In this document: one piece after another, positions 16,219 through 25,373 of the stretch
Position numbering within the stretch: position 1 is the stretch's first letter
How the letters are laid out: each line of letters begins with the position of its first letter
Source: an uncultured Paracoccus sp.
GTDB taxonomy: Bacteria > Pseudomonadota > Alphaproteobacteria > Rhodobacterales > Rhodobacteraceae
Assembly (NCBI RefSeq): GCF_945915435.1
Contig: NZ_CAMEFG010000038.1
Span: forward strand, 1 to 37,762
Reading direction: 5' to 3'
Length of the DNA: 37,762 bases
Notes under the pieces: generated by a model
Told to the model about the DNA's origin: nothing
The model's input: the letters and a program-made list of their open reading frames with translations, nothing else
The model's database searches: none
Made by a program: the position numbers and the translations under genes

Positions 16219-16815
16219 TCAGTTCAGGTTTTGAACGTGCCTGAGATATCCCGCGAACCCGGCCAGCCGCCGGGCATAGGCATCAAGGTCCGGCAATGCC
16301 GGAAGATCGCCTGCCAGCAGCGACCAGCGGCGGACCGAAGGGGCGGCCGCGATGTCGGCCAGCGACAAATCCGGTCCCGCGATGAAGCCACCATCCGCGA
16401 CCTGTCCGTCCAGCAGCGCAAAGGCCGAGATCACGGCGGGCAGATCCGCGTCGTCGGTCCGTCCTGCCGCACGGGCCTTGCGCAGCCGCGTCAGGGGCGG
16501 TGCCAGCGAGATCGAGGCCCAATCCATCCAGCCATCGACACTTGCCCGCCGGGCCGGATCGTCGGGCCATAACCCGCTCGCCCGAAAGCGCCGCGCCAGA
16601 TAGCGCAGCATCGCGTTGGATTCGCGCACCACGGTATCGCCATCCTGCAAAACCGGCACCTTGCCGCAGGGGTTCATCGCCAGAAATTCGGGCGTATCGG
16701 TGGGACCGAAGCCTCGGCCTGCAGGAACCAGTTCGTAATCCTGTCCGATCTGGTCCAGCAGCCAGAACACCTTGGCGCAGTTCGAGGAATTGGGGCGTCC
16801 ATGAATTTTCAGCAT
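16219..16815 (-). CDS. glutathione S-transferase family protein
   Basis: 198 aa. The N-terminal thioredoxin-like half (1-80) starts MLKIHGRPNSSNCAKVFWLL, with Ser10/Ser11 in the position of the catalytic Ser. It has the cis-proline segment GKVPVLQDG and the glutathione-contact ESNAMLRYLA. The C-terminal helical half has the DLSLADIA motif. The start is 2 nt from the end of the upstream MmgE/PrpD gene, so it is in the same operon. It may conjugate or isomerise a pathway intermediate using glutathione, as maleylpyruvate-isomerase-like GSTs do. Last gene of the 9-kb leftward operon. Confidence 0.88.
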   Translation of the reverse strand: MLKIHGRPNSSNCAKVFWLLDQIGQDYELVPAGRGFGPTDTPEFLAMNPCGKVPVLQDGDTVVRESNAMLRYLARRFRASGLWPDDPARRASVDGWMDWASISLAPPLTRLRKARAAGRTDDADLPAVISAFALLDGQVADGGFIAGPDLSLADIAAAPSVRRWSLLAGDLPALPDLDAYARRLAGFAGYLRHVQNLN

Positions 16816-16817
16816 GG

Positions 16818-18182
16818 TCAGCCCCTTCCGCCGGAAACCATCGCAAGCACCCCGTCCAGCCGGTCGCCATCGGCCAGCGACAGGATGGCGTCGCAGGCCG
16901 CGCCCGCCTGCGACGCGCCCAGCAAGGGTGTCGTGCAGTCCAGGAACTTGTCGCGCAATTCGGCATCCGACATCGGGTTGGCCGGCCCGCGCCCGAAACG
17001 GGTCGAGGCGCTGTCCTGAAACTCCCGGCCGTCCTTCATCACCACGCGGACGCGGCCCAGGTAGGCGTCATCCCCTTGGTGTCCGGTCGAAGTGATGCGC
17101 GGCAGCAGACCGGCCAGTTCGGGTGTCAGGAAGGTTGCATCGTCGAAATCGGCCAATCGGATACGCCCGGCCGTCAGCGCCTTGGCGGTCAGGAACTGCA
17201 CGCTGAACTTGGCGTCCAGTCCGGTGCGTGGATCGGGCCGGTCGGTATGGGCAAGGCGGCGTGCGTGGGTGCTGGTTTCGATGGCTTCGATCGCATCGGC
17301 TTGCAGCACGCCCTCCCGTGCCACGATGCGCAAGGCCGCGTCGATGGCCGAATGGGCCGAGCCGCAGCAGGGGTGCTGCTTGATCGCGATGCCGGGGTCC
17401 AGCAGTTCCATCGGACCGTCCCAGCCGTCCAGGATCGCGTCGGCGTCATAGGTGCCCGCGCCGTTGAACAGGTTGAAAAAACCATAGTTGTGTTCGAACG
17501 CCTCGGGGTTGGCCGTCATCCCGCGGCGGGTGACCAGCGCGGCCATGATCGCGTTATGCGCGGCCTGTCCCACATGCAGCGGCTTGATGGGGGTGCCGAA
17601 ATTCGACTTCAGCCCGGACGCCATCGAGACCGCGACCGCCAGCGCCGTGGTCATCCGTTCCTCGTCGAAGTCGAACATCCGCGCGGCGGCGGCGGTTGCG
17701 CCGAAGACGCCCAGGGTCGCCGTCGGATGCCAGCCCTTTTCATAGTGATGCGGCAGCAGCCCGCGGGCAAGGCGGGTTTCCACCTCGACCCCGGTCATCC
17801 AGGCTTCGAGCGCCTTTCCGGCGGTCGCGCCCAGCATCTCGGCCAGCCCCAGCACCACGGGCACCACAGGGGCGGACGGATGGCCGCCCATCGTGGTCGA
17901 GCAGTCGTCGAAATCCAGCGCATGGGCCGCCGTGCCATTGATCAGGGCGGCATGCAGGACCGAGGCCCGCCGCCCGCCACGCCCCCACAGGGTCACCTGG
18001 CCCGGTGCGGCGCCGGTATCCAGAACGGTCTCAAGCGCGTCCATAAAGGGCGCTTTGGCCCCGGCCAGCGCCACGCCGACCGTATCGGCGAAGGCGCGGC
18101 GGCCGATATGGGCGGCCTCTGCGGGAACCGAGTCCAGGCGGATCGACAGCGCCCGGCGGGAAAGTTCGCGTGCAAAACTCAT
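16818..18182 (-). CDS. MmgE/PrpD family protein, paralogue A
   Basis: 454 aa; the ATG at 18182 has AAAGGAG 8 nt upstream, so the longer frame is rejected. MmgE/PrpD hallmarks are GTAAHALDFDDC with GGHPSAPVVPVVL, KGWHPTATLG, a KPLHVGQAAHN segment and IKQHPCCGSAHSAIDA. The conserved Asp, His and Lys positions correspond to active-site residues described for cis-aconitate decarboxylase. The family includes 2-methylcitrate dehydratase, cis-aconitate decarboxylase and iminodisuccinate epimerase. No prpB or prpC accompanies it, so methylcitrate metabolism is unlikely. It sits between paralogue B and the GST gene in the amino-acid transporter operon and probably acts on a di- or tricarboxylate intermediate. 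The substrate is not assignable from sequence. Confidence 0.88.
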   Translation of the reverse strand: MSFARELSRRALSIRLDSVPAEAAHIGRRAFADTVGVALAGAKAPFMDALETVLDTGAAPGQVTLWGRGGRRASVLHAALINGTAAHALDFDDCSTTMGGHPSAPVVPVVLGLAEMLGATAGKALEAWMTGVEVETRLARGLLPHHYEKGWHPTATLGVFGATAAAARMFDFDEERMTTALAVAVSMASGLKSNFGTPIKPLHVGQAAHNAIMAALVTRRGMTANPEAFEHNYGFFNLFNGAGTYDADAILDGWDGPMELLDPGIAIKQHPCCGSAHSAIDAALRIVAREGVLQADAIEAIETSTHARRLAHTDRPDPRTGLDAKFSVQFLTAKALTAGRIRLADFDDATFLTPELAGLLPRITSTGHQGDDAYLGRVRVVMKDGREFQDSASTRFGRGPANPMSDAELRDKFLDCTTPLLGASQAGAACDAILSLADGDRLDGVLAMVSGGRG

Positions 18183-18202
18183 GTCGTAAGCTCCTTTGGG
18201 CG

Positions 18203-19558
18203 TCAGCGCGTGGCGGCCTGGATGGCGTCGGTCAGGTCGGTCGCGCGCGGCAATGCGTCCAGCCGCATCAGCAGGCCGAAGACCTGCGCCGCACCGTCGT
18301 CGGTCAAGGCGCGGCGGGCGCAATCGGTGAACTTCGCCTCGAGCATATCCTGCGGCAACGGGGTTTCGGGACCGCGGCCAAGGGGGGCTGCGACCGACTG
18401 GCGCAGGACGGTGCCGTCCTTCAGCGTCACCACGACCTCGGCGCCGTAATCGTTGGCGTCGTCGTCATGCGGCTCCATGCGGATCAGGCCCATGACGCGG
18501 GTCACTTCGGGATCGCGCAGGGCGGCGTCCTCGAAATGCTCCAGCAGCACCGCGCCGTTCACCAGCCCGCGCGACACCGCATAGGGCAACGAGAACTTGG
18601 CGTTCAGGGCGCTGGTTGCAGGGTTCAGCACATGCGGCAGCAGGCGGCGCGGATGCATCCGCACCAGCACGTCCGCGACCGCCGCGCTGTTCGCAAGCGG
18701 GCCGTCATGCAACCCGATCGCTGCGTCGATGGCCCCGTGGACGCTGTAGACACAGGGATATTTCTTGATCGAGATGCCCGGCGCCAGCAGGTCCAGCGGC
18801 TGTGCCCAATCCACCAGCATTCGCTCGGCGTCGTAATTGCCCGCGCCGTTGAAGACTTCGAGGAAGCCCTGCGGATGTTCCAGCGCGACGGGTGAGCCGT
18901 TGACGCCCTTCGACGCCATCAGCGCGGCGAACAGCCCGTTGCGCGCGGCGATCCCCGCATGCAGCGGCTTGGTCGAGGTGCCGAAATTCGCCTTGATCCC
19001 CGATGCCAGCGAGGCCGAGATCGAGATGGCGTCGGCGATCTGCGCCTCGTCCGATTTCAGCAGCACCGAGGCGGCGACGGCGGCACCGAAGATCCCCAGC
19101 GTCGCGGTCGGGTGCCAGCCCTTTTCGTAGTGCTGGAAGTTGACGCCGCGCGCAAAGCGCGTCGCGGCCTCGACCCCGACGATATAGGCGTCGGTCAGAT
19201 CCTTGCCGGAAGCGCCCCTTGCCTCGGCCAGCGCCAGAAGGCCGGGGATGATGATGACGGTCGGATGGCCCGACAGCGATTTCGAGGTGTCGTCATAGTC
19301 CAGCGCATGGCCCGCCGTGCCGTTGACGAAAGCCGCATCCAGCATGCCCAACCGTTCCTGGCGGCCCAGCACGAGGCAGGGACCGGGGCCGTAGATGCCG
19401 GGCATCAGCGAGGCTTCGGTCGTGTCGGTCGGCGCGCCCAGCAAGGTGCAGCCGATCATGTCGGCGATGGCATTGCGCGCCCATTTCACCGCATCGGGGT
19501 CAAAGCCGGCCGGATCCAGCGCGACGACTCGTTTCGCAAGTTCGCGTGACAGGGACAT
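18203..19558 (-). CDS. MmgE/PrpD family protein, paralogue B
   Basis: 451 aa; the ATG at 19558 has AAAGG about 8 nt upstream and begins 4 nt after the stop of paralogue C. Signature segments are HALDYDDTSKSLSGHPTVIIIP, EKGWHPTATLGIFGAA, TSTKPLHAGIAARN and IKKYPCVYSVHGAIDAAIG. The DYDDT/GHP segment keeps the Asp-Thr-His set seen in cis-aconitate decarboxylase and methylcitrate dehydratase, whereas paralogues A and C have Cys in place of the Thr. That difference suggests the three copies handle different substrates or steps. It was probably produced by old duplication, since flanking residues differ widely. Central gene of the triple. Confidence 0.88.
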   Translation of the reverse strand: MSLSRELAKRVVALDPAGFDPDAVKWARNAIADMIGCTLLGAPTDTTEASLMPGIYGPGPCLVLGRQERLGMLDAAFVNGTAGHALDYDDTSKSLSGHPTVIIIPGLLALAEARGASGKDLTDAYIVGVEAATRFARGVNFQHYEKGWHPTATLGIFGAAVAASVLLKSDEAQIADAISISASLASGIKANFGTSTKPLHAGIAARNGLFAALMASKGVNGSPVALEHPQGFLEVFNGAGNYDAERMLVDWAQPLDLLAPGISIKKYPCVYSVHGAIDAAIGLHDGPLANSAAVADVLVRMHPRRLLPHVLNPATSALNAKFSLPYAVSRGLVNGAVLLEHFEDAALRDPEVTRVMGLIRMEPHDDDANDYGAEVVVTLKDGTVLRQSVAAPLGRGPETPLPQDMLEAKFTDCARRALTDDGAAQVFGLLMRLDALPRATDLTDAIQAATR

Positions 19559-19562
19559 CAGA

Positions 19563-20963
19563 TCACCTTTCCTTGGCCGCACCGGATGCGGCATCGTTCT
19601 GCTTGTGGGGTTCGGGCGTCGCGGCAGGTTGCATCAGCCCGCCGAGCCGCCGCATCGAGGCTTGCCGCGGCAGGTCCATCAGCGCGGCGAAAAGGCTGGC
19701 GGCGGCATCGGCAGACAGGATGCGACCGGTGCAATCGTCGAATTTCGCGCGGAACTGGTCCGGGGTCATCGGATCGGACGGCCCCCGGCCCATTGCGACG
19801 CTGGCCGAGGCCGACAAGACCCGCCCATCGGACAGGCCGATGCCGACCCGGCCCAGCGAAAGGTCGCCGTCGTCATGGGCGACCAGCCGCACCCTGGCCG
19901 CCAGGGCGCGGGTCTGGGGGTCGAAAACCTGCGCGTCCTCGAAATCCGCAAAGCCGATGCCGCCCGCGATCAGGGCACGCGCCGTCAGGTATTGGGTCGA
20001 GAATTTCGCGTCCAGCCCGTCCCCGGGATCGGGCCGGTCGATGTTCTTCAGGCGCTTGCGGTGCAGCGCGACTTCGACGGTTTCGATCGTCGCGCCCTGC
20101 GCGGCCCGGTGCAGTTCCGCAGCCGCGTCGATGGCGCAATGGATGAAGGCGCAGCAGGGATATTGCTTGATCGCGATGCCGGGCGACAGCAGCGCGAAAT
20201 CCTGTCCCCAGCCGTCCAGTGCTGCATCCGTATCCTGCGAAACAGTGCCGTTGAACGCGGCCATGAAGCCGAATTTGTGTTCCAGCGCCGCCGGATTGGC
20301 GGTGAATCCGGCATGGGCCAGAAGCGCCGCCTGCAAGCCGTTGCGATTGGCCTGCCCTGCATGCAGCGGCTTGGTCATCGTGCCGGAGTTGGCGCGCAGC
20401 CCCGCCGCGCAGGATGCGGCGATGCCCATCGCGACCGCCATGCGTTCCGGCGCCAGCCCCAGCAAACGACCGCAAGCGACCGCGGCGCCGATGACGCCGA
20501 AGGTCACCGTCGGATGCCAGCCCCGCCCGGCATGGGCGGGGTTCGAGATGCGGGCGAGGCGGATTTCGGCCTCGACGCCCGCGACATAGGCGGTCAGGAA
20601 GTCGGCGCCGTTGCTGTCCAGCCGGCCGGCCAATGCCAGCAGGGCAGGCACGATGGAAACGGAAGGGTGGCCGTCCATTTCCAGATTGCAGTCGTCGAAA
20701 TCCAGGGCATGGGCCGAAATGCCGTTGATCTGTGCGGCGTCCAGTTCATGCAGGCGGCCGGGACGGCCCAACAGGGCCGAGGGTCCGGGACTGGCCGTCA
20801 GAACCTGCGCGGCAAGGCGGACCACCTCTTCGCCCGCGCCGGCCACCCCGCAGGCGACGGTATCGGCGATGGCCCGTATCGCCCAGTCGCGGGCAGGCTC
20901 GCTCAGGTCCTCGAAGGTCAGTCCGGCGGCGCTGGCAGAAAGTCGAGGCGTCAGGGAGGTCAC
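19563..20963 (-). CDS. MmgE/PrpD family protein, paralogue C
   Basis: 466 aa using a GTG start at 20963, supported by AGGAG 7 nt upstream; the open frame extends much further 5' but overlaps aapP and lacks support. Motifs are HALDFDDCNLEMDGHPSVSIVP, GRGWHPTVTFGVIGAA, TMTKPLHAGQANRN and IKQYPCCAFIHCAIDA. The Ala/Lys/Glu-rich C-terminal tail (PEPHKQNDAASGAAKER) is an extension absent from the other two copies. First of the three MmgE/PrpD genes, 56 nt after aapP, so it probably shares the transporter's promoter. Reaction unknown: candidates are dehydration, decarboxylation or epimerisation of an imported amino-acid-derived acid. Confidence 0.86.
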   Translation of the reverse strand: MTSLTPRLSASAAGLTFEDLSEPARDWAIRAIADTVACGVAGAGEEVVRLAAQVLTASPGPSALLGRPGRLHELDAAQINGISAHALDFDDCNLEMDGHPSVSIVPALLALAGRLDSNGADFLTAYVAGVEAEIRLARISNPAHAGRGWHPTVTFGVIGAAVACGRLLGLAPERMAVAMGIAASCAAGLRANSGTMTKPLHAGQANRNGLQAALLAHAGFTANPAALEHKFGFMAAFNGTVSQDTDAALDGWGQDFALLSPGIAIKQYPCCAFIHCAIDAAAELHRAAQGATIETVEVALHRKRLKNIDRPDPGDGLDAKFSTQYLTARALIAGGIGFADFEDAQVFDPQTRALAARVRLVAHDDGDLSLGRVGIGLSDGRVLSASASVAMGRGPSDPMTPDQFRAKFDDCTGRILSADAAASLFAALMDLPRQASMRRLGGLMQPAATPEPHKQNDAASGAAKER

Positions 20964-21019
20964 GAAAAGCTCCTGTTGGAAAAGCCGGTGCGGCGTAGCG
21001 GATTCGGGCCGGGTTTGCG

Positions 21020-21799
21020 TCAATGCTTCAGGATCTGGTCCAGGAAGGCGCGGGTGCGCGGCTCGCGGGGGTTGCCGAAGAACTCTTCGGGCGGGGCGCT
21101 TTCGACCTTGGATCCGTCTGCCATGAAGACGACGTTGTCGGCCACGGTGCGGGCAAAGCCCATTTCGTGGGTGACGACGATCATGGTCATGCCGCTTTGG
21201 GCAAGTTCGATCATCGTATCCAGGACTTCCTTGATCATCTCGGGGTCGAGCGCGCTGGTCGGTTCGTCGAACAGCATGATCTCGGGTTCCATGCACAGCG
21301 ACCGGGCGATGGCGACGCGCTGCTGCTGTCCGCCCGACAGTTGCAGCGGATATTTCCGCGCCTGATCGGGGATGCGGACCTTGCGCAGGAAATGCATGGC
21401 CAGTTCCTCGGCATCGGCCTTTTTCATCTGCCGGGTCAGCATCGGGCCAAGCGTCAGGTTTTCCAGCACCGTCAGATGCGGGAAAAGATTGAAGTTCTGG
21501 AACACCATGCCGATGTTGCGGCGGATCGCGTCGATGTTCTTGACGTTGTCCGTCATCTCCAGCCCCTTGACGAAGATCTGGCCTTCCTGATGAACCTCAA
21601 GCCGGTTGATGCAGCGGATCAGCGTCGACTTGCCCGAGCCGGAAGGACCGCAGACGACGACGCGCTCGCCCTTTCTGACGTCGAGGCTGACATTGTCCAA
21701 TGCCTTGAACGGGCCATACCACTTCGAGATGTTATGCATCGCGATGACGATATCGGCGTTCGCCGTCGCGGCGGGAATGTTGGCGGTGGCTGGTGACAT
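21020..21799 (-). CDS. aapP: polar amino-acid ABC transporter ATP-binding protein (AapP-like)
   Basis: 259 aa; the ATG at 21799 has a GGGGGA stretch upstream, and the longer frame is rejected because it runs into aapM. Walker A is GPSGSGKST, the Q-loop is in [13 protein letters not shown], the signature is LSGGQQQR, Walker B is [13 protein letters not shown], and the H-switch is VVTHEMGF. It powers the inner-membrane permease AapQ-AapM with ligand delivered by AapJ. The gene lies 22 nt after aapM and is followed by three MmgE/PrpD genes in the same operon. High identity to the HisP/GlnQ/AapP class; substrate specificity lies in AapJ. Confidence 0.93.
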   Translation of the reverse strand: MSPATANIPAATANADIVIAMHNISKWYGPFKALDNVSLDVRKGERVVVCGPSGSGKSTLIRCINRLEVHQEGQIFVKGLEMTDNVKNIDAIRRNIGMVFQNFNLFPHLTVLENLTLGPMLTRQMKKADAEELAMHFLRKVRIPDQARKYPLQLSGGQQQRVAIARSLCMEPEIMLFDEPTSALDPEMIKEVLDTMIELAQSGMTMIVVTHEMGFARTVADNVVFMADGSKVESAPPEEFFGNPREPRTRAFLDQILKH

Positions 21800-21821
21800 T
21801 TCGTTTTCCCCCTGTGCCGTT

Positions 21822-22913
21822 CTAGATGCGCCCTTCGGCGATCCATTTTTCCAGCTGGCGTGCGTAAACCGACAGCGCATAACCGAAGAACAGATAGACC
21901 CCCGCCACGAACAGATAGGCCTCGACATAGAACGAACGCCAAAGCGGGTCCTGCATGACGGCCGTGGTTGCGGTCAGGATGTCGAAAAGCCCGATGATGA
22001 TGACGAAGGACGTGTTCTTCATCGCGGCGATGATGTGGTTGGTGATTGCGGGCAGGCAGATGCGCAGCGCCTGCGGCAGGATGATGTGCCGCGTGGTCTG
22101 CCAATAGCCCAGGTTGATCGAGGCTGCCGCCTCGTATTGGCCGCGCGGGATGGCTTGCAAGCCGCCGCGAATGACCTCGGCCTGATAGCAGGCGAAGAAG
22201 ATCGCGATGCCCACCGTGATGCGCAGCAGCCGGTTGACCTCCATCCCCGCCGGCAGGAACAGCGGGAACACGTTCACCGCCACGAACAGGATGGTGATCA
22301 GCGGCACGCCGCGCAACGCCTCGATGAAGACGACCGAAACGCCCCTGGCGACCGGCAGCGGTGCGCGGCGGCCAAGCGCCAGAAGGACGGCGACGGGCAT
22401 GCCGATCAGGACGGTGCCCGTGAACAGCAGCATGGTCAGCGGCAACCCGCCCCAATCCGCGGTCGGCACGAAGCGCAGGCCAAAGACGCCGCCGAACATC
22501 AGGATGCCGATCGACAGCGCCGCGACGATCCACAGCGGCACCAGCAAGCGCAGGTTCCAGCAACGGGGCCACAGCGACAGCACGACGGTGGCCAGATAGA
22601 TCGCCATCATCAGCGCCAGCCGCCAATGTTCGTCATACGGATAAAGTCCGAACAGCATGGGCCGGTGCTTTTCGACGATCACCGCCCAGCAGGCCCCGGT
22701 CGCCGCGCGGCAGACGTCGGGATCGGTCGTATACCAGACGGCGTTGAAGACCCCCCAGCCCAGCAAGGCCCATAGGCAGCGCAGCAGGATCAGGGCCGTG
22801 ACGATGGTCAGGGCGGTTTGCCCGACCGAGTTGAACAGATTGCGTTTCAGCCACGGACCGGGCGCCATGCGGGCGTCGGGATCGTAGGTCGTGGTTCGGG
22901 ATGTCGCAGCCAT
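21822..22913 (-). CDS. aapM: amino-acid ABC transporter permease (AapM-like)
   Basis: 363 aa, about eight hydrophobic segments. The long N-terminal half before the core is typical of AapM. The core has the HisMQ-type permease EAA loop [25 protein letters not shown]...ILPQALR read across several segments, and ends [13 protein letters not shown]. It starts 3 nt after the stop of aapQ and forms the heteromeric membrane channel with AapQ. AapJQMP of Rhizobium has broad specificity for L-amino acids and some GABA-like compounds, which is the best guide to function. Confidence 0.92.
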   Translation of the reverse strand: MAATSRTTTYDPDARMAPGPWLKRNLFNSVGQTALTIVTALILLRCLWALLGWGVFNAVWYTTDPDVCRAATGACWAVIVEKHRPMLFGLYPYDEHWRLALMMAIYLATVVLSLWPRCWNLRLLVPLWIVAALSIGILMFGGVFGLRFVPTADWGGLPLTMLLFTGTVLIGMPVAVLLALGRRAPLPVARGVSVVFIEALRGVPLITILFVAVNVFPLFLPAGMEVNRLLRITVGIAIFFACYQAEVIRGGLQAIPRGQYEAAASINLGYWQTTRHIILPQALRICLPAITNHIIAAMKNTSFVIIIGLFDILTATTAVMQDPLWRSFYVEAYLFVAGVYLFFGYALSVYARQLEKWIAEGRI

Positions 22914-22916
22914 GAC

Positions 22917-24113
22917 TTACCGCTCCTTGATCGCCACGAGGCGGTTGTAGATGTTCATCAGGGTCGAAGTGACCAGGCTGATGATCAGGTAGACCAGCAT
23001 CATCACGGCGATGGCCTCGACCGCCTGTCCGGTCTGGTTCATCACGGTGTTGCCGATATTGACCAGATCGGGATAGCCGACGACGACCGCGATCGAGCTG
23101 TTCTTGCTAAGGCTGACATATTGGCTGGTCAGTGGCGGCACGATGACGCGCAGCGCCTGCGGCAGAACGACGTAACGCAGGATGAAGCGCGGGCGGAGCG
23201 AGATCGAACGGGCGGCCTCGACCTGGCCCTTGGGCGTCGCCTGGATGCCGGCGCGGACGATCTCGGCGATGAAGCCCGAGGAATACAGCGAAATCCCCAG
23301 CATCAGGGCCACGAATTCGGGGCTGATCGTGGCACCCCCGCTGAAGCTGAAGCCCTGGCGCTCGGGAAAGTCGATGACATGAGGCGCGCCCGACAGCAGC
23401 CAGACCAGCAAAGGCAGGCCGAAGATCATGCCAAGGCCGGGCCATAGCATATCGACGTATCTGCCGGTTTTCTCACGGTGCCGCCGCGCCAGGCGCGTGC
23501 CGATCACCGTCAGCACGATTCCGGCCAGAAGCGCCAGACCCATCCACAGATGCGCGGGATCGGCTACGGGCACCGCGAAGGCCAACCCGCGATTGCTGAT
23601 GAAGCCCAGCCCGAACAGTTCGACCGCGTTGCGGGGGGCAGGCAGGTTGCGGATCACGGCGGCCCAGAAGATCACCTGAAGGATCACGGGAATGTTGCGC
23701 ACGATCTCGACATAGCCCAAGGCGATGCGTTGCAGCAGCCAGTTGCTGGAAACCCGCGCGATACCGACTGAAAAGCCGATGACGGTGGCGACCACGATGC
23801 CCGCGGCGGAAACGGTCAGCGTGTTCAGCAGGCCGACGATCAACGCACGGCCATAGGTGTCGCGCGGCGAATATTCGATCAGCCTTTCGCCGATCTGGAA
23901 CTGCGAGACCTCGCCCAGGAAGCCGAAGCCGGTGGCGATGTTCTGGCGTTGCAGGTTCTCGACTACGTTCTGATAAAGATACAGGCCAAGAAGGACGACG
24001 GCGGCGCCCAATGCGATCTGATAAATCGCCGAGCGGAAGCTTTCGCTGTTGAGAATGTCCTTCAGTCCCTTGGCGGGACGCTTTCCGCCTCTGGCCGGAG
24101 TGGCATCAGTCAT
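22917..24113 (-). CDS. aapQ: amino-acid ABC transporter permease (AapQ-like)
   Basis: 398 aa. An N-terminal cytoplasmic segment (about 1-30) precedes the transmembrane helices; the first is YQIALGAAVVLLGLYLY. A long insertion lies between the early and late helices, as in AapQ/BztB. The EAA loop is in IVRAGIQATPKGQVEAA...VVLPQALR. The IVRNIPVILQVIFW segment is characteristic of HisMQ permeases. Gene order J-Q-M-P matches the rhizobial aap operon. It lies 87 nt after aapJ, a spacing that often holds an mRNA-stabilising hairpin limiting permease dosage, though I did not find a clear one. Confidence 0.92.
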   Translation of the reverse strand: MTDATPARGGKRPAKGLKDILNSESFRSAIYQIALGAAVVLLGLYLYQNVVENLQRQNIATGFGFLGEVSQFQIGERLIEYSPRDTYGRALIVGLLNTLTVSAAGIVVATVIGFSVGIARVSSNWLLQRIALGYVEIVRNIPVILQVIFWAAVIRNLPAPRNAVELFGLGFISNRGLAFAVPVADPAHLWMGLALLAGIVLTVIGTRLARRHREKTGRYVDMLWPGLGMIFGLPLLVWLLSGAPHVIDFPERQGFSFSGGATISPEFVALMLGISLYSSGFIAEIVRAGIQATPKGQVEAARSISLRPRFILRYVVLPQALRVIVPPLTSQYVSLSKNSSIAVVVGYPDLVNIGNTVMNQTGQAVEAIAVMMLVYLIISLVTSTLMNIYNRLVAIKER

Positions 24114-24200
24114 GGAGTGTCCCCGAAGGTCGTCGTGAGGCTTGGGCCGCCCACGTCGCGCAAACCGGACGCGGACGGCATGGAAGGGGGCCGTTCGGGC

Positions 24201-25241
24201 CTAGTGCATCGGAAAGCCGTAAAGCACCCCGCCTTCGGTCCACAGCTTGTTCAGGTCGCGTTCCAGCGCGACCGGGCTGTCGGGGCCGAAGTGGCGCATG
24301 TAGATGTCTTCATAGTTCCCCACATGCTTGACGATGTTATAGGCCCAGTCGTTGCCCACGCCCAGCTTGGCACCATTGTCGCCGATCACGCCCAGCAGGG
24401 TCTGGATGTCGGGATCGTCCGAGGACATCATCTCATCGACATTGGCCTGGCTGACGCCCAGTTCCTCGGCGTTGAAGGTGGCGTAGACCACCCATTTCAC
24501 AAGGTCGTACCATTGGTCATCGCCCTGACGGACGGCCATTGCCAGCGGTTCCTTGGAAAAGATGCCGGGCAGCAGGACATGTTCGGACGGGTCCTGCGTA
24601 TCGAAGGCGCGCACACCGGGAAGTGCCGCCTTGTCCTTGGTCAGCGCATCGCAGCGGCCGGTGACATAGGCATCGACCAACTGCTTGTTGTTCTCGATCA
24701 CGACCGGCGTATAGTTCATGCCGCGCGCGGCGAAGATCTGGGCCACGTTGCGCTCGGTCGTCGAACCGGGGGCCATGCAGATGGTGGCACCGTCCATGTC
24801 CTCGATATCTTCGATTCCGTCTTCGGCACGCACCAGAAAGCCCGTGCCGGTGTAGAAGATCGGTGGCGTGAAGTTCAGGCCCAGCGCCGTGTCGCGGCTG
24901 AGCGTCGCGGTGACGTTGCGGGGCAGCACGTCGACTTCGCCCGACTGGATCGCCGGAAAGCGCTGTTGCGAGGACAGCGCGACGAAACGCACCTTCGAGG
25001 GATCGCCGAAGATCGCAGCCGAGAGCGCAAAGCAGTAATCGACCTCGAACCCGCTCCACGCACCACGGCTGTCGGGCGCGGCAAAGCCGTGACGCGCCGG
25101 ATGCACGCCGCAAAGGATTTCGCCCCGCGCCTTGACGGCGGCAAGCGTATCGCCGGAATCGGCATTGGCCACCGGGGCGCTTGCAACGGCAAACGCAAGA
25201 CCTGCGACAGCGGACAAACCGGCAGTTTTCATCTTGTTCAA
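24201..25241 (-). CDS. aapJ: periplasmic amino-acid-binding protein (AapJ-like)
   Basis: About 346 aa. The signal peptide MKTAGLSAVAGLAFAVASAPVANA is followed by a class-3 solute-binding fold: GDTLAAVKARGEILCGV, DSRGAWSGFEVDYCFALSAAIFGD and LPRNVTATLSRDTALGLNF. The best-spaced ribosome-binding site (AGGAG, 6 nt) precedes a TTG at 25241 encoding three extra residues (MNK-) before the ATG at 25232; the ATG would have the site about 16 nt away. It captures the substrate in the periplasm for AapQMP. First gene of the transport/MmgE-PrpD/GST operon. Family members bind many L-amino acids, so the true ligand may be the special substrate of this locus. Confidence 0.9.
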   Translation of the reverse strand: MNKMKTAGLSAVAGLAFAVASAPVANADSGDTLAAVKARGEILCGVHPARHGFAAPDSRGAWSGFEVDYCFALSAAIFGDPSKVRFVALSSQQRFPAIQSGEVDVLPRNVTATLSRDTALGLNFTPPIFYTGTGFLVRAEDGIEDIEDMDGATICMAPGSTTERNVAQIFAARGMNYTPVVIENNKQLVDAYVTGRCDALTKDKAALPGVRAFDTQDPSEHVLLPGIFSKEPLAMAVRQGDDQWYDLVKWVVYATFNAEELGVSQANVDEMMSSDDPDIQTLLGVIGDNGAKLGVGNDWAYNIVKHVGNYEDIYMRHFGPDSPVALERDLNKLWTEGGVLYGFPMH

Positions 25242-25313
25242 CCCAATCTCCTCTCTGTGCTGGAAGGGCCGGGCGGGTCTTGTGCCCATGCCTCTATCAA
25301 CTTCCGTGTTCTC

Positions 25314-25342
25314 TTGTATACATGTGCATTTGAAAGTATTCA
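25314..25342 (+). promoter_or_regulatory. putative promoter of the PLP-lyase gene with GntR-type operator
   Basis: TTGTAT (25314-25319), 17 bp and TATTCA (25337-25342) form a plausible promoter ending about 30 nt before the lyase gene. The palindrome TGTATACA (25315-25322), with the GT...AC core typical of GntR-family FadR-type operators, covers the -35 element. It lies in the divergent region shared with aapJ, so one regulator could control both directions. The likely binder is the GntR gene at 26690. Confidence 0.42.
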
Positions 25343-25373
25343 ACAGAGAACAAAACTCTAGGGAAGCTCTGCC

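Noticed and set aside
16500..21365. Two long plus-strand frames (649 and 656 aa) opposite the MmgE/PrpD genes
   Set aside because: Antisense shadows; compositions are Arg/Gln/Gly-rich with no recognisable domains.
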